From JBOFDK01 sp051650305 (lineage in GTDB: Bacteria > Bacillota > Clostridia > Lachnospirales > Cellulosilyticaceae): a stretch of DNA of 58,232 nucleotides. The stretch covers positions 1 through 58,232 of the forward strand of contig JBOFIT010000084.1 in the NCBI GenBank assembly GCA_051650305.1. Reading direction: 5' to 3'. Positions 26,860 to 35,419 of the stretch are shown in pieces. Position 1 is the first letter of the stretch; every line of letters starts with the position of its first letter. The position numbers and the translations under genes were made by a program. The notes under the pieces are model-generated. The model saw only the letters and a list, made by a program, of their open reading frames with translations, ran no database searches and was not told the origin of the DNA.

Positions 26860-26888
26860 ATGATGCCATATATATTCTAAAATGTCAA
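26860..26888 (-). promoter_or_regulatory. Possible promoter of the corrinoid operon
   Basis: Perfect TTGACA (26883-26888), 17-nt spacer with an extended TG just before a weak -10 CATCAT (26860-26865). It sits about 30 nt before the riboswitch. Confidence 0.4.
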
Positions 26889-26959
26889 TACAAATTTGAT
26901 CTATGTCCTATTTATTTATATGTTTTTCAGCCTCTTTTTATACATTTTATTGGGACTAT

Positions 26960-26990
26960 AAAAAAAAGCGACCTTTTTAAAAGATCGCTC
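26960..26990 (-). terminator. Intrinsic terminator of the NCS2 permease gene
   Basis: AGCGA...TCGCT stem with A/T-rich inner pairs and a run of seven T on the minus strand, just after the stop at 26996. Confidence 0.75.
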
Positions 26991-26995
26991 GTGTA

Positions 26996-28294
26996 TTAAT
27001 GAATCACGAATTTTAAAAGAAATACAATGGCAACAATAACAGTTGCTACGTTAACTTCTTTAAACTTACCTGTAGCACACTTTAAGATGATGTAAGAAAT
27101 AACCCCAAATACAATACCATCCGAAATGGAGTAGCTTAGTGGCATCATGATAATGGTCAAGAATGCTGGAATAGCTTCTGTATAATCTTCAAGATTAATC
27201 GCTTTAATCGGTTCAATCATAAATAAACCTACCAACACTAAAGCTGATGCTGTAACTGCCGGTGTAATAACACCAAATACCGGTGAGAAGAATAAAGCAA
27301 CACCAAACATCATCGCGGTAGCGACTGCTGTTAAACCTGTACGTCCACCTTCAGCAACACCTGATGCACTTTCTACGAAAGTACTTACTGTACTTGTTCC
27401 GAGACATGCACCTACAGTTGTACCAATCGCATCTGCAAATAAAGCTTTCTTTACATTTGGTACTTTGCCTTCTGCATCAAGCATTTTTGCTTTAGTAGCA
27501 ACACCCACTAAAGTACCTATGGTATCAAACATATCCATAAATAAAAGTGTGAATAACACAACAAGCATATCAATTGTAAAAATATTATGGAATTCGAATT
27601 TGAAAAGTGTTGGTGCTAAAGAAGGTGGCATACTCATTATTTGTGTTGGTAAATCAATAACACCCATTGGTATACCAATAGCTGCTGTTGCTAACATCCC
27701 TATAAACAAAGCACCTTTTACTTGTCTCGCAAGCAAAACACTTGTTAAGACAATCCCGATAATCGTAAGAAGCCCTGCTCCAGAAACAATATTTCCAAGT
27801 GCAACAATTGTTCCCCCATCTTGAGGATGGATCACAACGCCTGCACCTTCCAGACCGATAAGGGCAATAAAAAGACCAATCCCTACCGCAATCGCTTGCT
27901 TAATACTTGTAGGAATAGCATCTATAATAGCTTCTCGTACGTTAAATACCGTTAAGAGAATAAAGATAAGTCCTTCTAATAATACTGCAGTTAATGCAAA
28001 TTCAAAAGAATACCCCATGGCTATAACCACTGTATAAGCAAAATATGCATTAAGTCCCATCCCAGGTGCTTGTGCAAATGGTAACTTCGCATAAAGCCCC
28101 ATAAGTAGTGTCGCAACAATGGCAGATACCGCTGTAGCTGTAAAGACTGCACCTTGATCCATTCCAGCTGCTGCTAAAATAGATGGGTTAACAATTAAGA
28201 TATACGCCATCGTCATGAAGGTTGTAATACCTGCCACAAATTCTGTCCGTACATTCGTATTATTTTCTTTAAGTTTAAAATAACGTTCTAACAT
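26996..28294 (-). CDS. NCS2-family purine permease (AzgA/PbuG type)
   Basis: This 432-aa protein has about 12 to 14 helices. 'EFVAGITTFMTMAYILIVNPSIL', 'APGMGLNAYFAYTVV', 'FVFVTLLFMDMFDT'-like and 'GEGGRTGLTAV'-like stretches identify the adenine/guanine/hypoxanthine branch (AzgA, PbuG) rather than the uracil branch. It imports purine bases by proton symport. The ATG at 28294 with AAGAGG upstream is preferred; the longer frame adds 31 non-conserved residues. I see no clear purine riboswitch upstream. Confidence 0.88.
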   Translation of the reverse strand: MLERYFKLKENNTNVRTEFVAGITTFMTMAYILIVNPSILAAAGMDQGAVFTATAVSAIVATLLMGLYAKLPFAQAPGMGLNAYFAYTVVIAMGYSFEFALTAVLLEGLIFILLTVFNVREAIIDAIPTSIKQAIAVGIGLFIALIGLEGAGVVIHPQDGGTIVALGNIVSGAGLLTIIGIVLTSVLLARQVKGALFIGMLATAAIGIPMGVIDLPTQIMSMPPSLAPTLFKFEFHNIFTIDMLVVLFTLLFMDMFDTIGTLVGVATKAKMLDAEGKVPNVKKALFADAIGTTVGACLGTSTVSTFVESASGVAEGGRTGLTAVATAMMFGVALFFSPVFGVITPAVTASALVLVGLFMIEPIKAINLEDYTEAIPAFLTIIMMPLSYSISDGIVFGVISYIILKCATGKFKEVNVATVIVAIVFLLKFVIH

Positions 28295-28435
28295 TTCTAG
28301 CCTCTTTTCTTCCTGTTTCAAGTCATATTCAAGTTGTTTTATGTCTACTTTCTTCAACCAGAGCTTATTATGCCATAACTTTTCCAAGATAGCAAGTTTT
28401 TTTCGAACATTCGTAGCTAGTTTTTAATTTATCGT

Positions 28436-29509
28436 TCACTTTACAATCCATGCATTGTTAATCCATCTTTCCTTACCTAAACTTGGTTTGTTCACAAAAG
28501 CATCTTTATATACCATAACCGTGCTACTTCCACCATCTACCATCGCTCCGTTAATACATCCTTCACTCATAAGCACATCTTGCAACACCCTTATATCTAC
28601 ACCAATACTGTGGGTCGGTTGTCGTCCATCTATTACCAAGAAGATGATTTCTCCATTGGCTCTTTGACCCAAAGCCGTCCTTGGTGCTATGCCCCATCCG
28701 CCATTACCTTCTTTTATAATGGGGTCACCATTCACGATAAGAAACGGTGCAAATGTCACACAATCCTGTATCCCTGCTTCTAAAGCTTCCTTAATAGTCA
28801 TTTTACCAAGCACTAATATATGTTCCTTATTCAATCCAATTACACTATGCTTAGCACCATTGTCTTCTTTTGGATTAATGACAATACCGTCTTTCATTAA
28901 GAGCCCTGCTGGTAAACCTCCATTACTATCATAATTCGGTCCATCAACAAAGCCTCCCCCATTAATACCTGCACACGCACCTTGATCTGCTATCATTTGT
29001 TTTACTGTTTGACCTTTTTCAAATTGATACTTGGTATGTGTGAGTTCTACCCTAGATGGATCTTTAATAAGCATCAAATTCCCAGCCCAGGTCGCCCCTT
29101 TTACTTCCTTTGTATAAATCCCCTCTTCAAGCAAAGTATACCCCTCTGCTTCAACGTACATATCTAAAACTACCTCTTCCTTACTTTGAGCAGTGGGCTT
29201 TTGTCGTTCCACTTCTTGATCTACCATATCTTTTACCACTGGCACACTTACGAGTGCAGTTTCCGTTTGATACCCCGTATCATCCACATAATTACGCTTC
29301 ATGATAGCATCAACCGTATCGCCATCAATAAATGATGTTGCTAACCACTTGTGATCAAGTGTGGTCATCGCCGTTGTAACCCATACCTCCTGCACACCAG
29401 GAAATAGCCCTGATAATACAACAACATAAAAACTACTTAGTCCCAGTATAACTAAGCTTGGAATCCCTATCCCTATACGCTTAAGCAAAATTTTCTTTCT
29501 ATAGTGCAT
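28436..29509 (-). CDS. Membrane-anchored phosphodiester glycosidase (NAGPA domain)
   Basis: This 357-aa protein has one N-terminal transmembrane segment (about 12-38) and an extracellular NAGPA/DUF2233 domain. Family marks are 'GACAGINGGGFVD', 'VIGLNKEHI', 'RTALGQRANGEIIFLVIDGRQP' and 'GAMVDGGSSTVMV'. Related enzymes remove a sugar from a phosphodiester link (mammalian uncovering enzyme, bacterial wall teichoic or exopolysaccharide targets). The ATG at 29509 has AAAAGGG upstream; the longer TTG-started frame is less likely. Confidence 0.85.
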   Translation of the reverse strand: MHYRKKILLKRIGIGIPSLVILGLSSFYVVVLSGLFPGVQEVWVTTAMTTLDHKWLATSFIDGDTVDAIMKRNYVDDTGYQTETALVSVPVVKDMVDQEVERQKPTAQSKEEVVLDMYVEAEGYTLLEEGIYTKEVKGATWAGNLMLIKDPSRVELTHTKYQFEKGQTVKQMIADQGACAGINGGGFVDGPNYDSNGGLPAGLLMKDGIVINPKEDNGAKHSVIGLNKEHILVLGKMTIKEALEAGIQDCVTFAPFLIVNGDPIIKEGNGGWGIAPRTALGQRANGEIIFLVIDGRQPTHSIGVDIRVLQDVLMSEGCINGAMVDGGSSTVMVYKDAFVNKPSLGKERWINNAWIVK

Positions 29510-29588
29510 TATTTTCACCCTTTTCAAACTTTTACACTATACATTATAACATTTATTACCAATTTTAAAATAATTATTTTAAAGTATT

Positions 29589-29615
29589 AAAAAAAGTGCA
29601 TTGCTGCACTTTTTC
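29589..29615 (-). terminator. Intrinsic terminator
   Basis: AAAAAGTGCA / TGCACTTTTT stem with TTGC loop, immediately after the metallophosphoesterase stop at 29616. Confidence 0.85.
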
Positions 29616-30440
29616 TTAATCCTTCTGTAATGTTATCACACCAAGTTCCGGTCTATTAAATACCCTAAAAGGAAATACACTATTTCCCAGTCCCCTACTC
29701 ACTACCATTGTGGTTTTTCCTACGTCATACCTGCCACTTGTATATGCCGGTAACACCCCTTGCCCCGGAGCATACAGCCCACCTATAAAAGGCAATCGGA
29801 TTTGTCCCCCATGAGCATGCCCACTCAACACAAGTTCTACAGGGTACTGACTATAAGTTTCCACGTATTCTGGACGATGTACTAGGAGGAGTGTAAAGAT
29901 GCCGTCATCCCTATCAGTCAACTGTTCTAATTGCTGGGCTGTATCTGGTATCATCTTATCTTTCAACCCTACTATTTCTATCACATCACCCTCGACTTCT
30001 AAAAGTGTCTTCTCATCATAAAGTACGTGAACCCCTATAGCTTCAAGTTTTTCTGCTAGCACCTTTTCAAGTCCTGCCCAAGCTTCATGATTCCCTGACA
30101 CATAATAAACAGGTGCCAAAGCCACTATCTGCTCAATATAAGTCATTGCTGCTTCTACATCTGTGCGATGACAATCAATCACATCCCCCGTGATTACGAT
30201 TACATCCGGTGCTGCTTTTCTTGTAGCCTCCACCAATTGACGTTGATGCTTTCCAAAAGTTTTATTGTGTAAATCTGAAACGTGCAACACCCGATAGCCA
30301 TCAAAAGCTTCTGGCAGACCTTTATGTATATAACTCATTTCATTTAACATGAGTCCATTATTTTGCCATCCTAAAAAAAGGGCACTGCACACAATCCCCA
30401 GCCCTATAATCATTGGTTTGCTCATTTTATATTTTTTCAT
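29616..30440 (-). CDS. Membrane-anchored metallophosphoesterase (YkuE/YaeI-like)
   Basis: This 274-aa protein has an N-terminal hydrophobic segment (about 8-25). A calcineurin-like domain follows with 'LHVSDLHNKTFG', 'ITGDVIDC', 'SGNHEAW', 'LLLVHRPE' and 'LSGHAHGGQIRLP'. Such exported enzymes are proposed to act on lipid-linked or nucleotide phosphates. The ATG at 30440 has a GAGG site that lies inside a long hairpin (30447-30491), which may restrain translation. The preceding gene is a CheX-like protein. Confidence 0.88.
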   Translation of the reverse strand: MKKYKMSKPMIIGLGIVCSALFLGWQNNGLMLNEMSYIHKGLPEAFDGYRVLHVSDLHNKTFGKHQRQLVEATRKAAPDVIVITGDVIDCHRTDVEAAMTYIEQIVALAPVYYVSGNHEAWAGLEKVLAEKLEAIGVHVLYDEKTLLEVEGDVIEIVGLKDKMIPDTAQQLEQLTDRDDGIFTLLLVHRPEYVETYSQYPVELVLSGHAHGGQIRLPFIGGLYAPGQGVLPAYTSGRYDVGKTTMVVSRGLGNSVFPFRVFNRPELGVITLQKD

Positions 30441-30446
30441 TTTATA

Positions 30447-30491
30447 ACCTCGGTAAGTATAATGACATAAGTCTATTATACTTACCGAGGT
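30447..30491 (-). promoter_or_regulatory. Hairpin over the ribosome binding site of the metallophosphoesterase gene
   Basis: A perfect 17-bp inverted repeat (30447-30463 and 30475-30491, 11-nt loop). The 3' arm in the RNA contains CGAGG, the only SD-like site, six bases before the start codon. There is no T-run, so it is not a standard terminator. Confidence 0.6.
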
Positions 30492-30514
30492 CTCTTCTAA
30501 CAAGCTCTTCTGTT

Positions 30515-31360
30515 TTATTGTCCAATCATAAAGTAAAGTGTTCCAAATGGGAAACATACAGGAATACTGTACATAGCCTTTGTTACTTTTAGACTTATAT
30601 CCTTGCCTACCATCTGTGGTTGTAAATCAAGTTCTAAGCCACGTTCATTAGACTCATTGACACAGAACAAACCATCTTGTAAATTCAAGAATTCACCTAC
30701 TGCTGCCTGCACATAGTCATCACACTGTTCAAAGTTTTCTTCTCCATACCGAGATGCTAATCCTATGAACGCTTTTTCATCACCAGCTATGGCAACATGG
30801 GCACTAAAAGTACCAACTATTTCTTGCGTCGCTACCCATTCCCCTGGATAAACTTCTAATTCTTGAAGTTGTAGTGGTGTAAAATCATCGCCTATAAAGC
30901 GAACAATATTTCTTAATAATAACCCTATGTAATCACTTAATTGTTGTTCATACACTTCTTCAGTGGTAAATGCGTAAAAACGCTTAATCATATCTTTCAT
31001 TGAAGATTCTTTCTTATAAGCTTTTATAGCATCTTCAAACCCTGCATTTGTCATGTAACCTTTATCCACAAGTGCTTGCCCTAACAGTAAATACCCTGTT
31101 TTTTGAGTGTTTAGTAGATAGTTTACTTGTTCTTCTGTCATATAACCTTTTTCTACTGCCAAATCGCCCATACGTTTATCTACTGTGGCTTGTAAATGAT
31201 GTAATTGTTCTACTTGTTCCGCCGTCATAAAGCCTTGGTTAATGGCTAATACACCCAACTTCACATGGGTTGATTTCTGAACTTCTAATGCTTCTGTCAA
31301 CTGCTCTTTTGAAACAAGTTTATGATTTAATAAGTAACTACCAAAAAATTGTGTAAACAT
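30515..31360 (-). CDS. CheX-like phosphatase domain protein with duplicated MshEN-like N-terminus
   Basis: This 281-aa protein has residues about 1-120 with two copies of a short helical pattern (FGSYLLNHKLVSKEQLTEAL and a second 'LGQALVDKGYMT'-type repeat). It is like the N-terminal domain of GspE/MshE, which can bind c-di-GMP. Residues about 130-281 resemble the CheX/CheC chemotaxis phosphatase fold (AAVGEFLNLQDGLF, a degenerate E-x2-N). RBS GGAGGAG sets ATG 31360. It follows a CheY-like protein gene, its probable partner. Confidence 0.65.
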   Translation of the reverse strand: MFTQFFGSYLLNHKLVSKEQLTEALEVQKSTHVKLGVLAINQGFMTAEQVEQLHHLQATVDKRMGDLAVEKGYMTEEQVNYLLNTQKTGYLLLGQALVDKGYMTNAGFEDAIKAYKKESSMKDMIKRFYAFTTEEVYEQQLSDYIGLLLRNIVRFIGDDFTPLQLQELEVYPGEWVATQEIVGTFSAHVAIAGDEKAFIGLASRYGEENFEQCDDYVQAAVGEFLNLQDGLFCVNESNERGLELDLQPQMVGKDISLKVTKAMYSIPVCFPFGTLYFMIGQ

Positions 31361-31408
31361 TTTCTCCTCCATGTCGTCGTCTACGACCCCTTGATTATTC
31401 TTTGTATA

Positions 31409-31449
31409 ACACTTGTTTTCTACGACGGTTCTATTTAGAAAGCAAGTGT
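31409..31449 (-). repeat. Hairpin between the CheY-like and CheX-like genes
   Basis: ACACTTGTTTTCT (31409-31421) pairs with AGAAAGCAAGTGT (31437-31449), one mismatch. It follows the CheY-like stop and lacks a T-run. It may be a processing site or a weak terminator. Confidence 0.45.
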
Positions 31450-31450
31450 C

Positions 31451-31822
31451 TTATTTCATATAATGTTCAATAAGCTCCTGTACCTTTGCTTGGTCAATGG
31501 GCTTTTGGAGAAAATCTTTTGCTCCAGCTTTTAATGCATCCTTAAGTTTATTGTTCGTTCCTATGGAAGAAACAATAATAATATTAGCTGCTGCATCAAA
31601 GGCCATAATCTCTTCAGTAGCTTCAATGCCTGTTTTTTCAGGCATAATAATATCCATAAATACTAATTGTGGTTTGTAATGCTTATAAAAATGAATGGCT
31701 TCTTGACCATTACTCGCCTCAATAACTTGGGTGCAGCCTAGTGCTATCACCATATCTTTTAATTTCTTACGCATGAGTAGTGAATCATCACTAATCAACA
31801 CACTTGTCCCCTCTAGTTTCAC
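31451..31822 (-). CDS. CheY-like single-domain response regulator
   Basis: This 123-aa receiver domain has the acidic pair in 'SDDSLLMRKKL', the phospho-Asp in 'VFMDIIMPEKTG', Ser in 'IIIVSSIG' and Lys in 'DFLQKPID'. There is no output domain, so it acts by protein contact, perhaps with the adjacent CheX-like protein. Start is GTG 31822 with GGGGG eight bases upstream. Confidence 0.9.
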   Translation of the reverse strand: MKLEGTSVLISDDSLLMRKKLKDMVIALGCTQVIEASNGQEAIHFYKHYKPQLVFMDIIMPEKTGIEATEEIMAFDAAANIIIVSSIGTNNKLKDALKAGAKDFLQKPIDQAKVQELIEHYMK

Positions 31823-31928
31823 TTCAATTCCCCCATTCTAGTTTATTGTTTCTATTCTTTTTCTCTTTTATTTTATAACAATTATTCACAAAATACAACA
31901 ATACTATTTAATATTTTGTTAAATTTAG

Positions 31929-32762
31929 CTACTTTTCAATTATTTTAAATTTCTCTTGATTTTTCAACACATGCTCAGCTAAAGCTTTATTGGTATCTAT
32001 CCATGCACCTTGTGCAATCATATACCCTATCAAATCACTCAATGCATTGACACGACTTACACGTCCTATAAATTGAGGATGCAAAACAAAATTAATCATT
32101 CGCTCTTCCTGTGCCAAAGCATCAAATTCATCTTTCCATATTTCTATCATTTCACTATGTGATTTTAGTTCATACCTTTCAGGTGCTGAGTCTGTATAAA
32201 AATCGTATGCCGTATCATCAAAAACCGAGTCTTTCGGTAATTCTACAAGTGGTACTGGCAAACCGTCTATTTGATGAATGAACGGACCATCATCATCCCG
32301 CCAATTCGAACTATAGATGTAGCCATGTTCCACAAATAGTCTCAGACTATAGTCATGAATAACGCCCCCTGGCGCTCGATGCCCCATAAGTTTTTGACCT
32401 GTAAGATCCATAAAGAGCTGCTCGCAACGCTTCATCGTAGCATCTTCTTCTTCATAGGTGGTCTCATACGACTCTTCATGATAGTACCCATGATAACCTA
32501 TCTCATGTCCTCGTCTAGCAATTTCTTTTACTACTTCTGGATAATCATCGGCCACAACTCCTGGTATAAAAAATGTGGCTTTAACACCGTGAACATCTAG
32601 CATATTCAACAGACGCGGTACACCTTGTTTGGGGCCATATGCACCTCTTGAAAGATTGGTAATATGGTCATGGTTACCATCACCTCTCGTTGTCCACATG
32701 GTTTCTGCATCTAAGTCAAATCCTAAGGTAACACCTATCCTTTTTCCATTAGGCCATCTCAT
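31929..32762 (-). CDS. Polysaccharide deacetylase-family protein (HpPgdA/imidase-like), copy 1
   Basis: This 277-aa protein has an NodB-type fold: 'GVTLGFDLDAETMW' at the start, 'GHEIGYHGYYHE' with the metal His pair, 'GHRAPGGVIHDYSLRL' and 'FVLHPQFIG' near the end. No signal peptide is seen. This cytosolic branch contains both Helicobacter PgdA-like sugar deacetylases and cyclic imidase/allantoinase-like enzymes, so the substrate is open. It overlaps the next copy by 14 nt and was probably formed by duplication. RBS AAGGGGG. Confidence 0.82.
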   Translation of the reverse strand: MRWPNGKRIGVTLGFDLDAETMWTTRGDGNHDHITNLSRGAYGPKQGVPRLLNMLDVHGVKATFFIPGVVADDYPEVVKEIARRGHEIGYHGYYHEESYETTYEEEDATMKRCEQLFMDLTGQKLMGHRAPGGVIHDYSLRLFVEHGYIYSSNWRDDDGPFIHQIDGLPVPLVELPKDSVFDDTAYDFYTDSAPERYELKSHSEMIEIWKDEFDALAQEERMINFVLHPQFIGRVSRVNALSDLIGYMIAQGAWIDTNKALAEHVLKNQEKFKIIEK

Positions 32763-33624
32763 GTTGTTTCCCCCTTATGTCCTGTTCGATAACGTAATTG
32801 GCTACTTCTTCACATGTCGTAATCCATGCACCATGTTGTTTCATATAGGCAATCAATTTTCCTAACATCGCAATACGACTTCCTCTTCCTATAAGCTGAG
32901 GATGTAGTTTTAGACAAAAAATCTTATCCCCCTCTTCAGCCAGTCCATCAAACTCTGCTTTCCATATTTCAAGAACTTCTCTATTTGTATACATACTTCT
33001 TACTGCTGGGTCTGAAAAAGTAAAGTAAAAATACGTGAAATCATCTAATGTAATATCTCCTGGTAACTCTACTAACCTTTGCCCACTCACACCTTCATGT
33101 ATATAGGCATAATCACAATCTTTCATCGACGAACTATAAAGATACTGCCTTTCTCTCATAAGTTCAAAAGAAAATGGATGTAAGATACTTTCTGGTGCAC
33201 GATGCCCTACTGGTTTTTTACCAATAAGCTCTTCTAAAACACGCTCACTTTTCTCCATATATCCCCTCTCTATTTCTTTTGGAATACCTCTCTCAGACTC
33301 ATGATCATAGCCGTGGTAGCCTATCTCATGTCCTGCTCTATGTATAGCTGTTACTTTATCTGGATAACGCTCTCCTATTTTCCCTGGTACAAAAAAAGTT
33401 CCTTTTACATCATAGTCTGCTAATACTTCTAAGCATCGTTTAAGGCCCTCATTAGGTCCATAGAGTCCTCTTGAATAATCCGTAAACCCTATTGTTTTAC
33501 CTTTGCTTTTGGCACGTGATACACGTAACGTATCTGCATCAAAATCAAAAGTCAACATAACAGCAATACGTTTGCCATTAGGCCAAACTATTTTTAATCC
33601 ATTATCTTTTCCGTTAATTAACAT
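32749..33624 (-). CDS. Polysaccharide deacetylase-family protein (HpPgdA/imidase-like), copy 2
   Basis: This 291-aa paralogue of the previous gene has the same motif order: 'AVMLTFDFDADTLR', 'GHEIGYHGYDHE', 'GHRAPESILHPFSFEL' and 'CLKLHPQLIG'. The ATG at 33624 has AAGGA ten bases upstream; the ATG at 33645 lacks one. It is the first gene of a two-gene operon with a clear promoter (33680-33708), divergent from an amino-acid ABC transporter that starts 280 nt away. Confidence 0.82.
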   Translation of the reverse strand: MLINGKDNGLKIVWPNGKRIAVMLTFDFDADTLRVSRAKSKGKTIGFTDYSRGLYGPNEGLKRCLEVLADYDVKGTFFVPGKIGERYPDKVTAIHRAGHEIGYHGYDHESERGIPKEIERGYMEKSERVLEELIGKKPVGHRAPESILHPFSFELMRERQYLYSSSMKDCDYAYIHEGVSGQRLVELPGDITLDDFTYFYFTFSDPAVRSMYTNREVLEIWKAEFDGLAEEGDKIFCLKLHPQLIGRGSRIAMLGKLIAYMKQHGAWITTCEEVANYVIEQDIRGKQHEMA

Positions 33625-33679
33625 GAAAAACCATTCCTTTCTCATAAGTTTAATTATTTTTTATATTATGCACACATTT

Positions 33680-33708
33680 ATACTATCTAGTTATCTCCAA
33701 AAAGTCAA
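33680..33708 (-). promoter_or_regulatory. Promoter of the deacetylase-like pair
   Basis: Minus-strand TTGACT (33703-33708), 17-nt spacer, TAGTAT (33680-33685), about 55 nt before the start codon. Confidence 0.6.
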
Positions 33709-33808
33709 ATACATCTAGTCTTATTTTACATATTTATACACATTTTTTACGTTTTAGAATAAAAAATCATTGTTTTAAATGTATTTAATATATTTTTTAT
33801 AAATGAAG

Positions 33809-33838
33809 TTGCATATTTATACTTAAGTCTGCTATAAT
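33809..33838 (+). promoter_or_regulatory. Promoter of the amino-acid ABC transporter operon
   Basis: TTGCAT (33809-33814), 18-nt spacer and TATAAT (33833-33838) with an extended -10 (TGC before TATAAT). Transcription would begin near 33845, leaving a leader of about 60 nt. Confidence 0.7.
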
Positions 33839-33905
33839 GCTTTTGTAATATAAAATAATATATTTTTCTTGTTTTATTTAAATTAAATTAAAAAGGAGTT
33901 TGTTT

Positions 33906-34721
33906 ATGAAAAAAATTATATGTATTTTAAGCACTTTACTTTTATCAACAGCATTGACAGTAACAGGTTGCTCCAAAGCACCTACTACACCCGATTCTAG
34001 CACCCTAGATGCATCTATTCCTGATACACCACTGAAAGGTGAAACAATCACCATTGGATGCTCTTCTACATTTGTACCTTTTGAATCAATCTCTATGGAT
34101 CCTAAAGGAAATAAAACCTTCGTTGGCATGAATATAGAAATCATTGAAACAATGGCTGACAAATATGGTTTTACTGTTGAATTCCAAGATATGCCTTTTA
34201 AAAGTCTGATTGGTGCTATTCAAGCTGGTCGTATCGATATGTGTATAGGGGGCATGCGTCCTACTGAAGAACGTAAAGAAAGTCTTGATTTTAGCGAAAT
34301 CTACTTCTATCCTCGTAACGCCATCGTTTACCAAGCTGGAAATAGTTATCCTGACCTCACTTCTTTAGAAGGTAAAACTGTGGCTTACGCTTTCGGAACC
34401 AACTACCAACAAGTAGCTGAAAGTATTAAAGACGTGAAAGGTATCGGCATTCAAGGAAGTCCTGCTTGTATTGAAGAAGTAAAAACTGGCCGTGCGGATG
34501 CATGTATCATCGATGGTGCAGGTGCTTCTGAGTTTCTAAAAGTAAATGATAAGCTAGCTATGAGCCTACTTGACAAAACAGAAGATTGCTTTGCTATCGG
34601 TTTCCCTAAAGAATCTCCTTACTACGAAACCATTAATAGTGAACTTATTAATATGATGGAGAATGGCGAATTGGATGCCATCATTACAAAATATCTATCT
34701 GAAGAATTCATTCTTGACTAA
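33906..34721 (+). CDS. Polar amino-acid ABC transporter, binding lipoprotein
   Basis: This 271-aa type II periplasmic-binding-protein family member has a lipoprotein signal 'MKKIICILSTLLLSTALTVTGC'. Ligand-binding signatures are 'FVPFESI', 'GRIDMCIGGMRPTEERKESLDFSEIYFYPRNAIVY' and 'GRADACIIDG'. Substrate is likely a polar amino acid or derivative, but not defined. ATG 33906 has AAGGAG seven bases upstream. It heads a three-gene operon. Confidence 0.9.
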   Translation: MKKIICILSTLLLSTALTVTGCSKAPTTPDSSTLDASIPDTPLKGETITIGCSSTFVPFESISMDPKGNKTFVGMNIEIIETMADKYGFTVEFQDMPFKSLIGAIQAGRIDMCIGGMRPTEERKESLDFSEIYFYPRNAIVYQAGNSYPDLTSLEGKTVAYAFGTNYQQVAESIKDVKGIGIQGSPACIEEVKTGRADACIIDGAGASEFLKVNDKLAMSLLDKTEDCFAIGFPKESPYYETINSELINMMENGELDAIITKYLSEEFILD

Positions 34722-34753
34722 TCATTCATCACACATCAAAAGGGGGTACATCC

Positions 34754-35419
34754 ATGGAGTTAGATTTTAGCGTTGTGTGGTCAGCATGGCCTTTCCTCTG
34801 GAACGGCTTACTTACTACATTAAAATTCACTGCTTTATCAGCTGTTATCGGTTTTGTCTGGGGTACATTGCTTACTTTTATTAAGATAAGTAAAATCAAG
34901 CCATTGGTTTGGCTTGGCCAATTTTATACTTCCATATTTAGAGGAACACCTCTTCTTGTACAGCTTTCACTGATTTACTTTGCAACACCTCAAATTACAG
35001 GGTATAATATTAGCCCGCTAGAAGCAGGGGTACTTACCTTCGGTCTCAACTCAGCCGCTTATATTTCTGAGATTTTCCGGGGTGGTATATCCGGTATTGA
35101 TAAAGGCCAACGTGAGGCCGCTATGGCACTTGGTGTCAGCTACAAAGATATGATGTTTGATATCATCATGCCTCAAGCCATTAAACATATTCTTCCTAGT
35201 TTAGTAAACGAAAGTATTGCTTTATTAAAGGAATCTTCTCTTCTTGCCTTTATAGGTGTCATGGATATTTTAAGAGCTGCCGAACAAATTACCGTTATGT
35301 CTTTCAGATACTTCGAACCTTATTTAGTAGCAGCATTCATGTATTATATATTAGTAATGATTATGACAGCATTTGCAAATAGACTTGAAAGGTGGGTAAA
35401 TAGAAGTGATAACCTTTGA
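34754..35419 (+). CDS. Polar amino-acid ABC transporter, permease
   Basis: This 221-aa protein has five helices in the HisMQ family layout: 'LWNGLLTTLKFTALSAVIGF' at the start, 'FYTSIFRGTPLLVQL', and the coupling loop 'EAAMALGVSYKDMMFDIIMPQAIKHILP' which carries the EAA motif. RBS AAAGGGGGT precedes ATG 34754. It overlaps the ATPase gene by 14 nt. Confidence 0.92.
   Translation: MELDFSVVWSAWPFLWNGLLTTLKFTALSAVIGFVWGTLLTFIKISKIKPLVWLGQFYTSIFRGTPLLVQLSLIYFATPQITGYNISPLEAGVLTFGLNSAAYISEIFRGGISGIDKGQREAAMALGVSYKDMMFDIIMPQAIKHILPSLVNESIALLKESSLLAFIGVMDILRAAEQITVMSFRYFEPYLVAAFMYYILVMIMTAFANRLERWVNRSDNL

Noticed and set aside
28404..28413. CGAACATTCG near the NCS2 permease resembling a PurR or LexA box
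   Set aside because: Only a half match with no spaced partner, and it lies far upstream of the chosen start codon.
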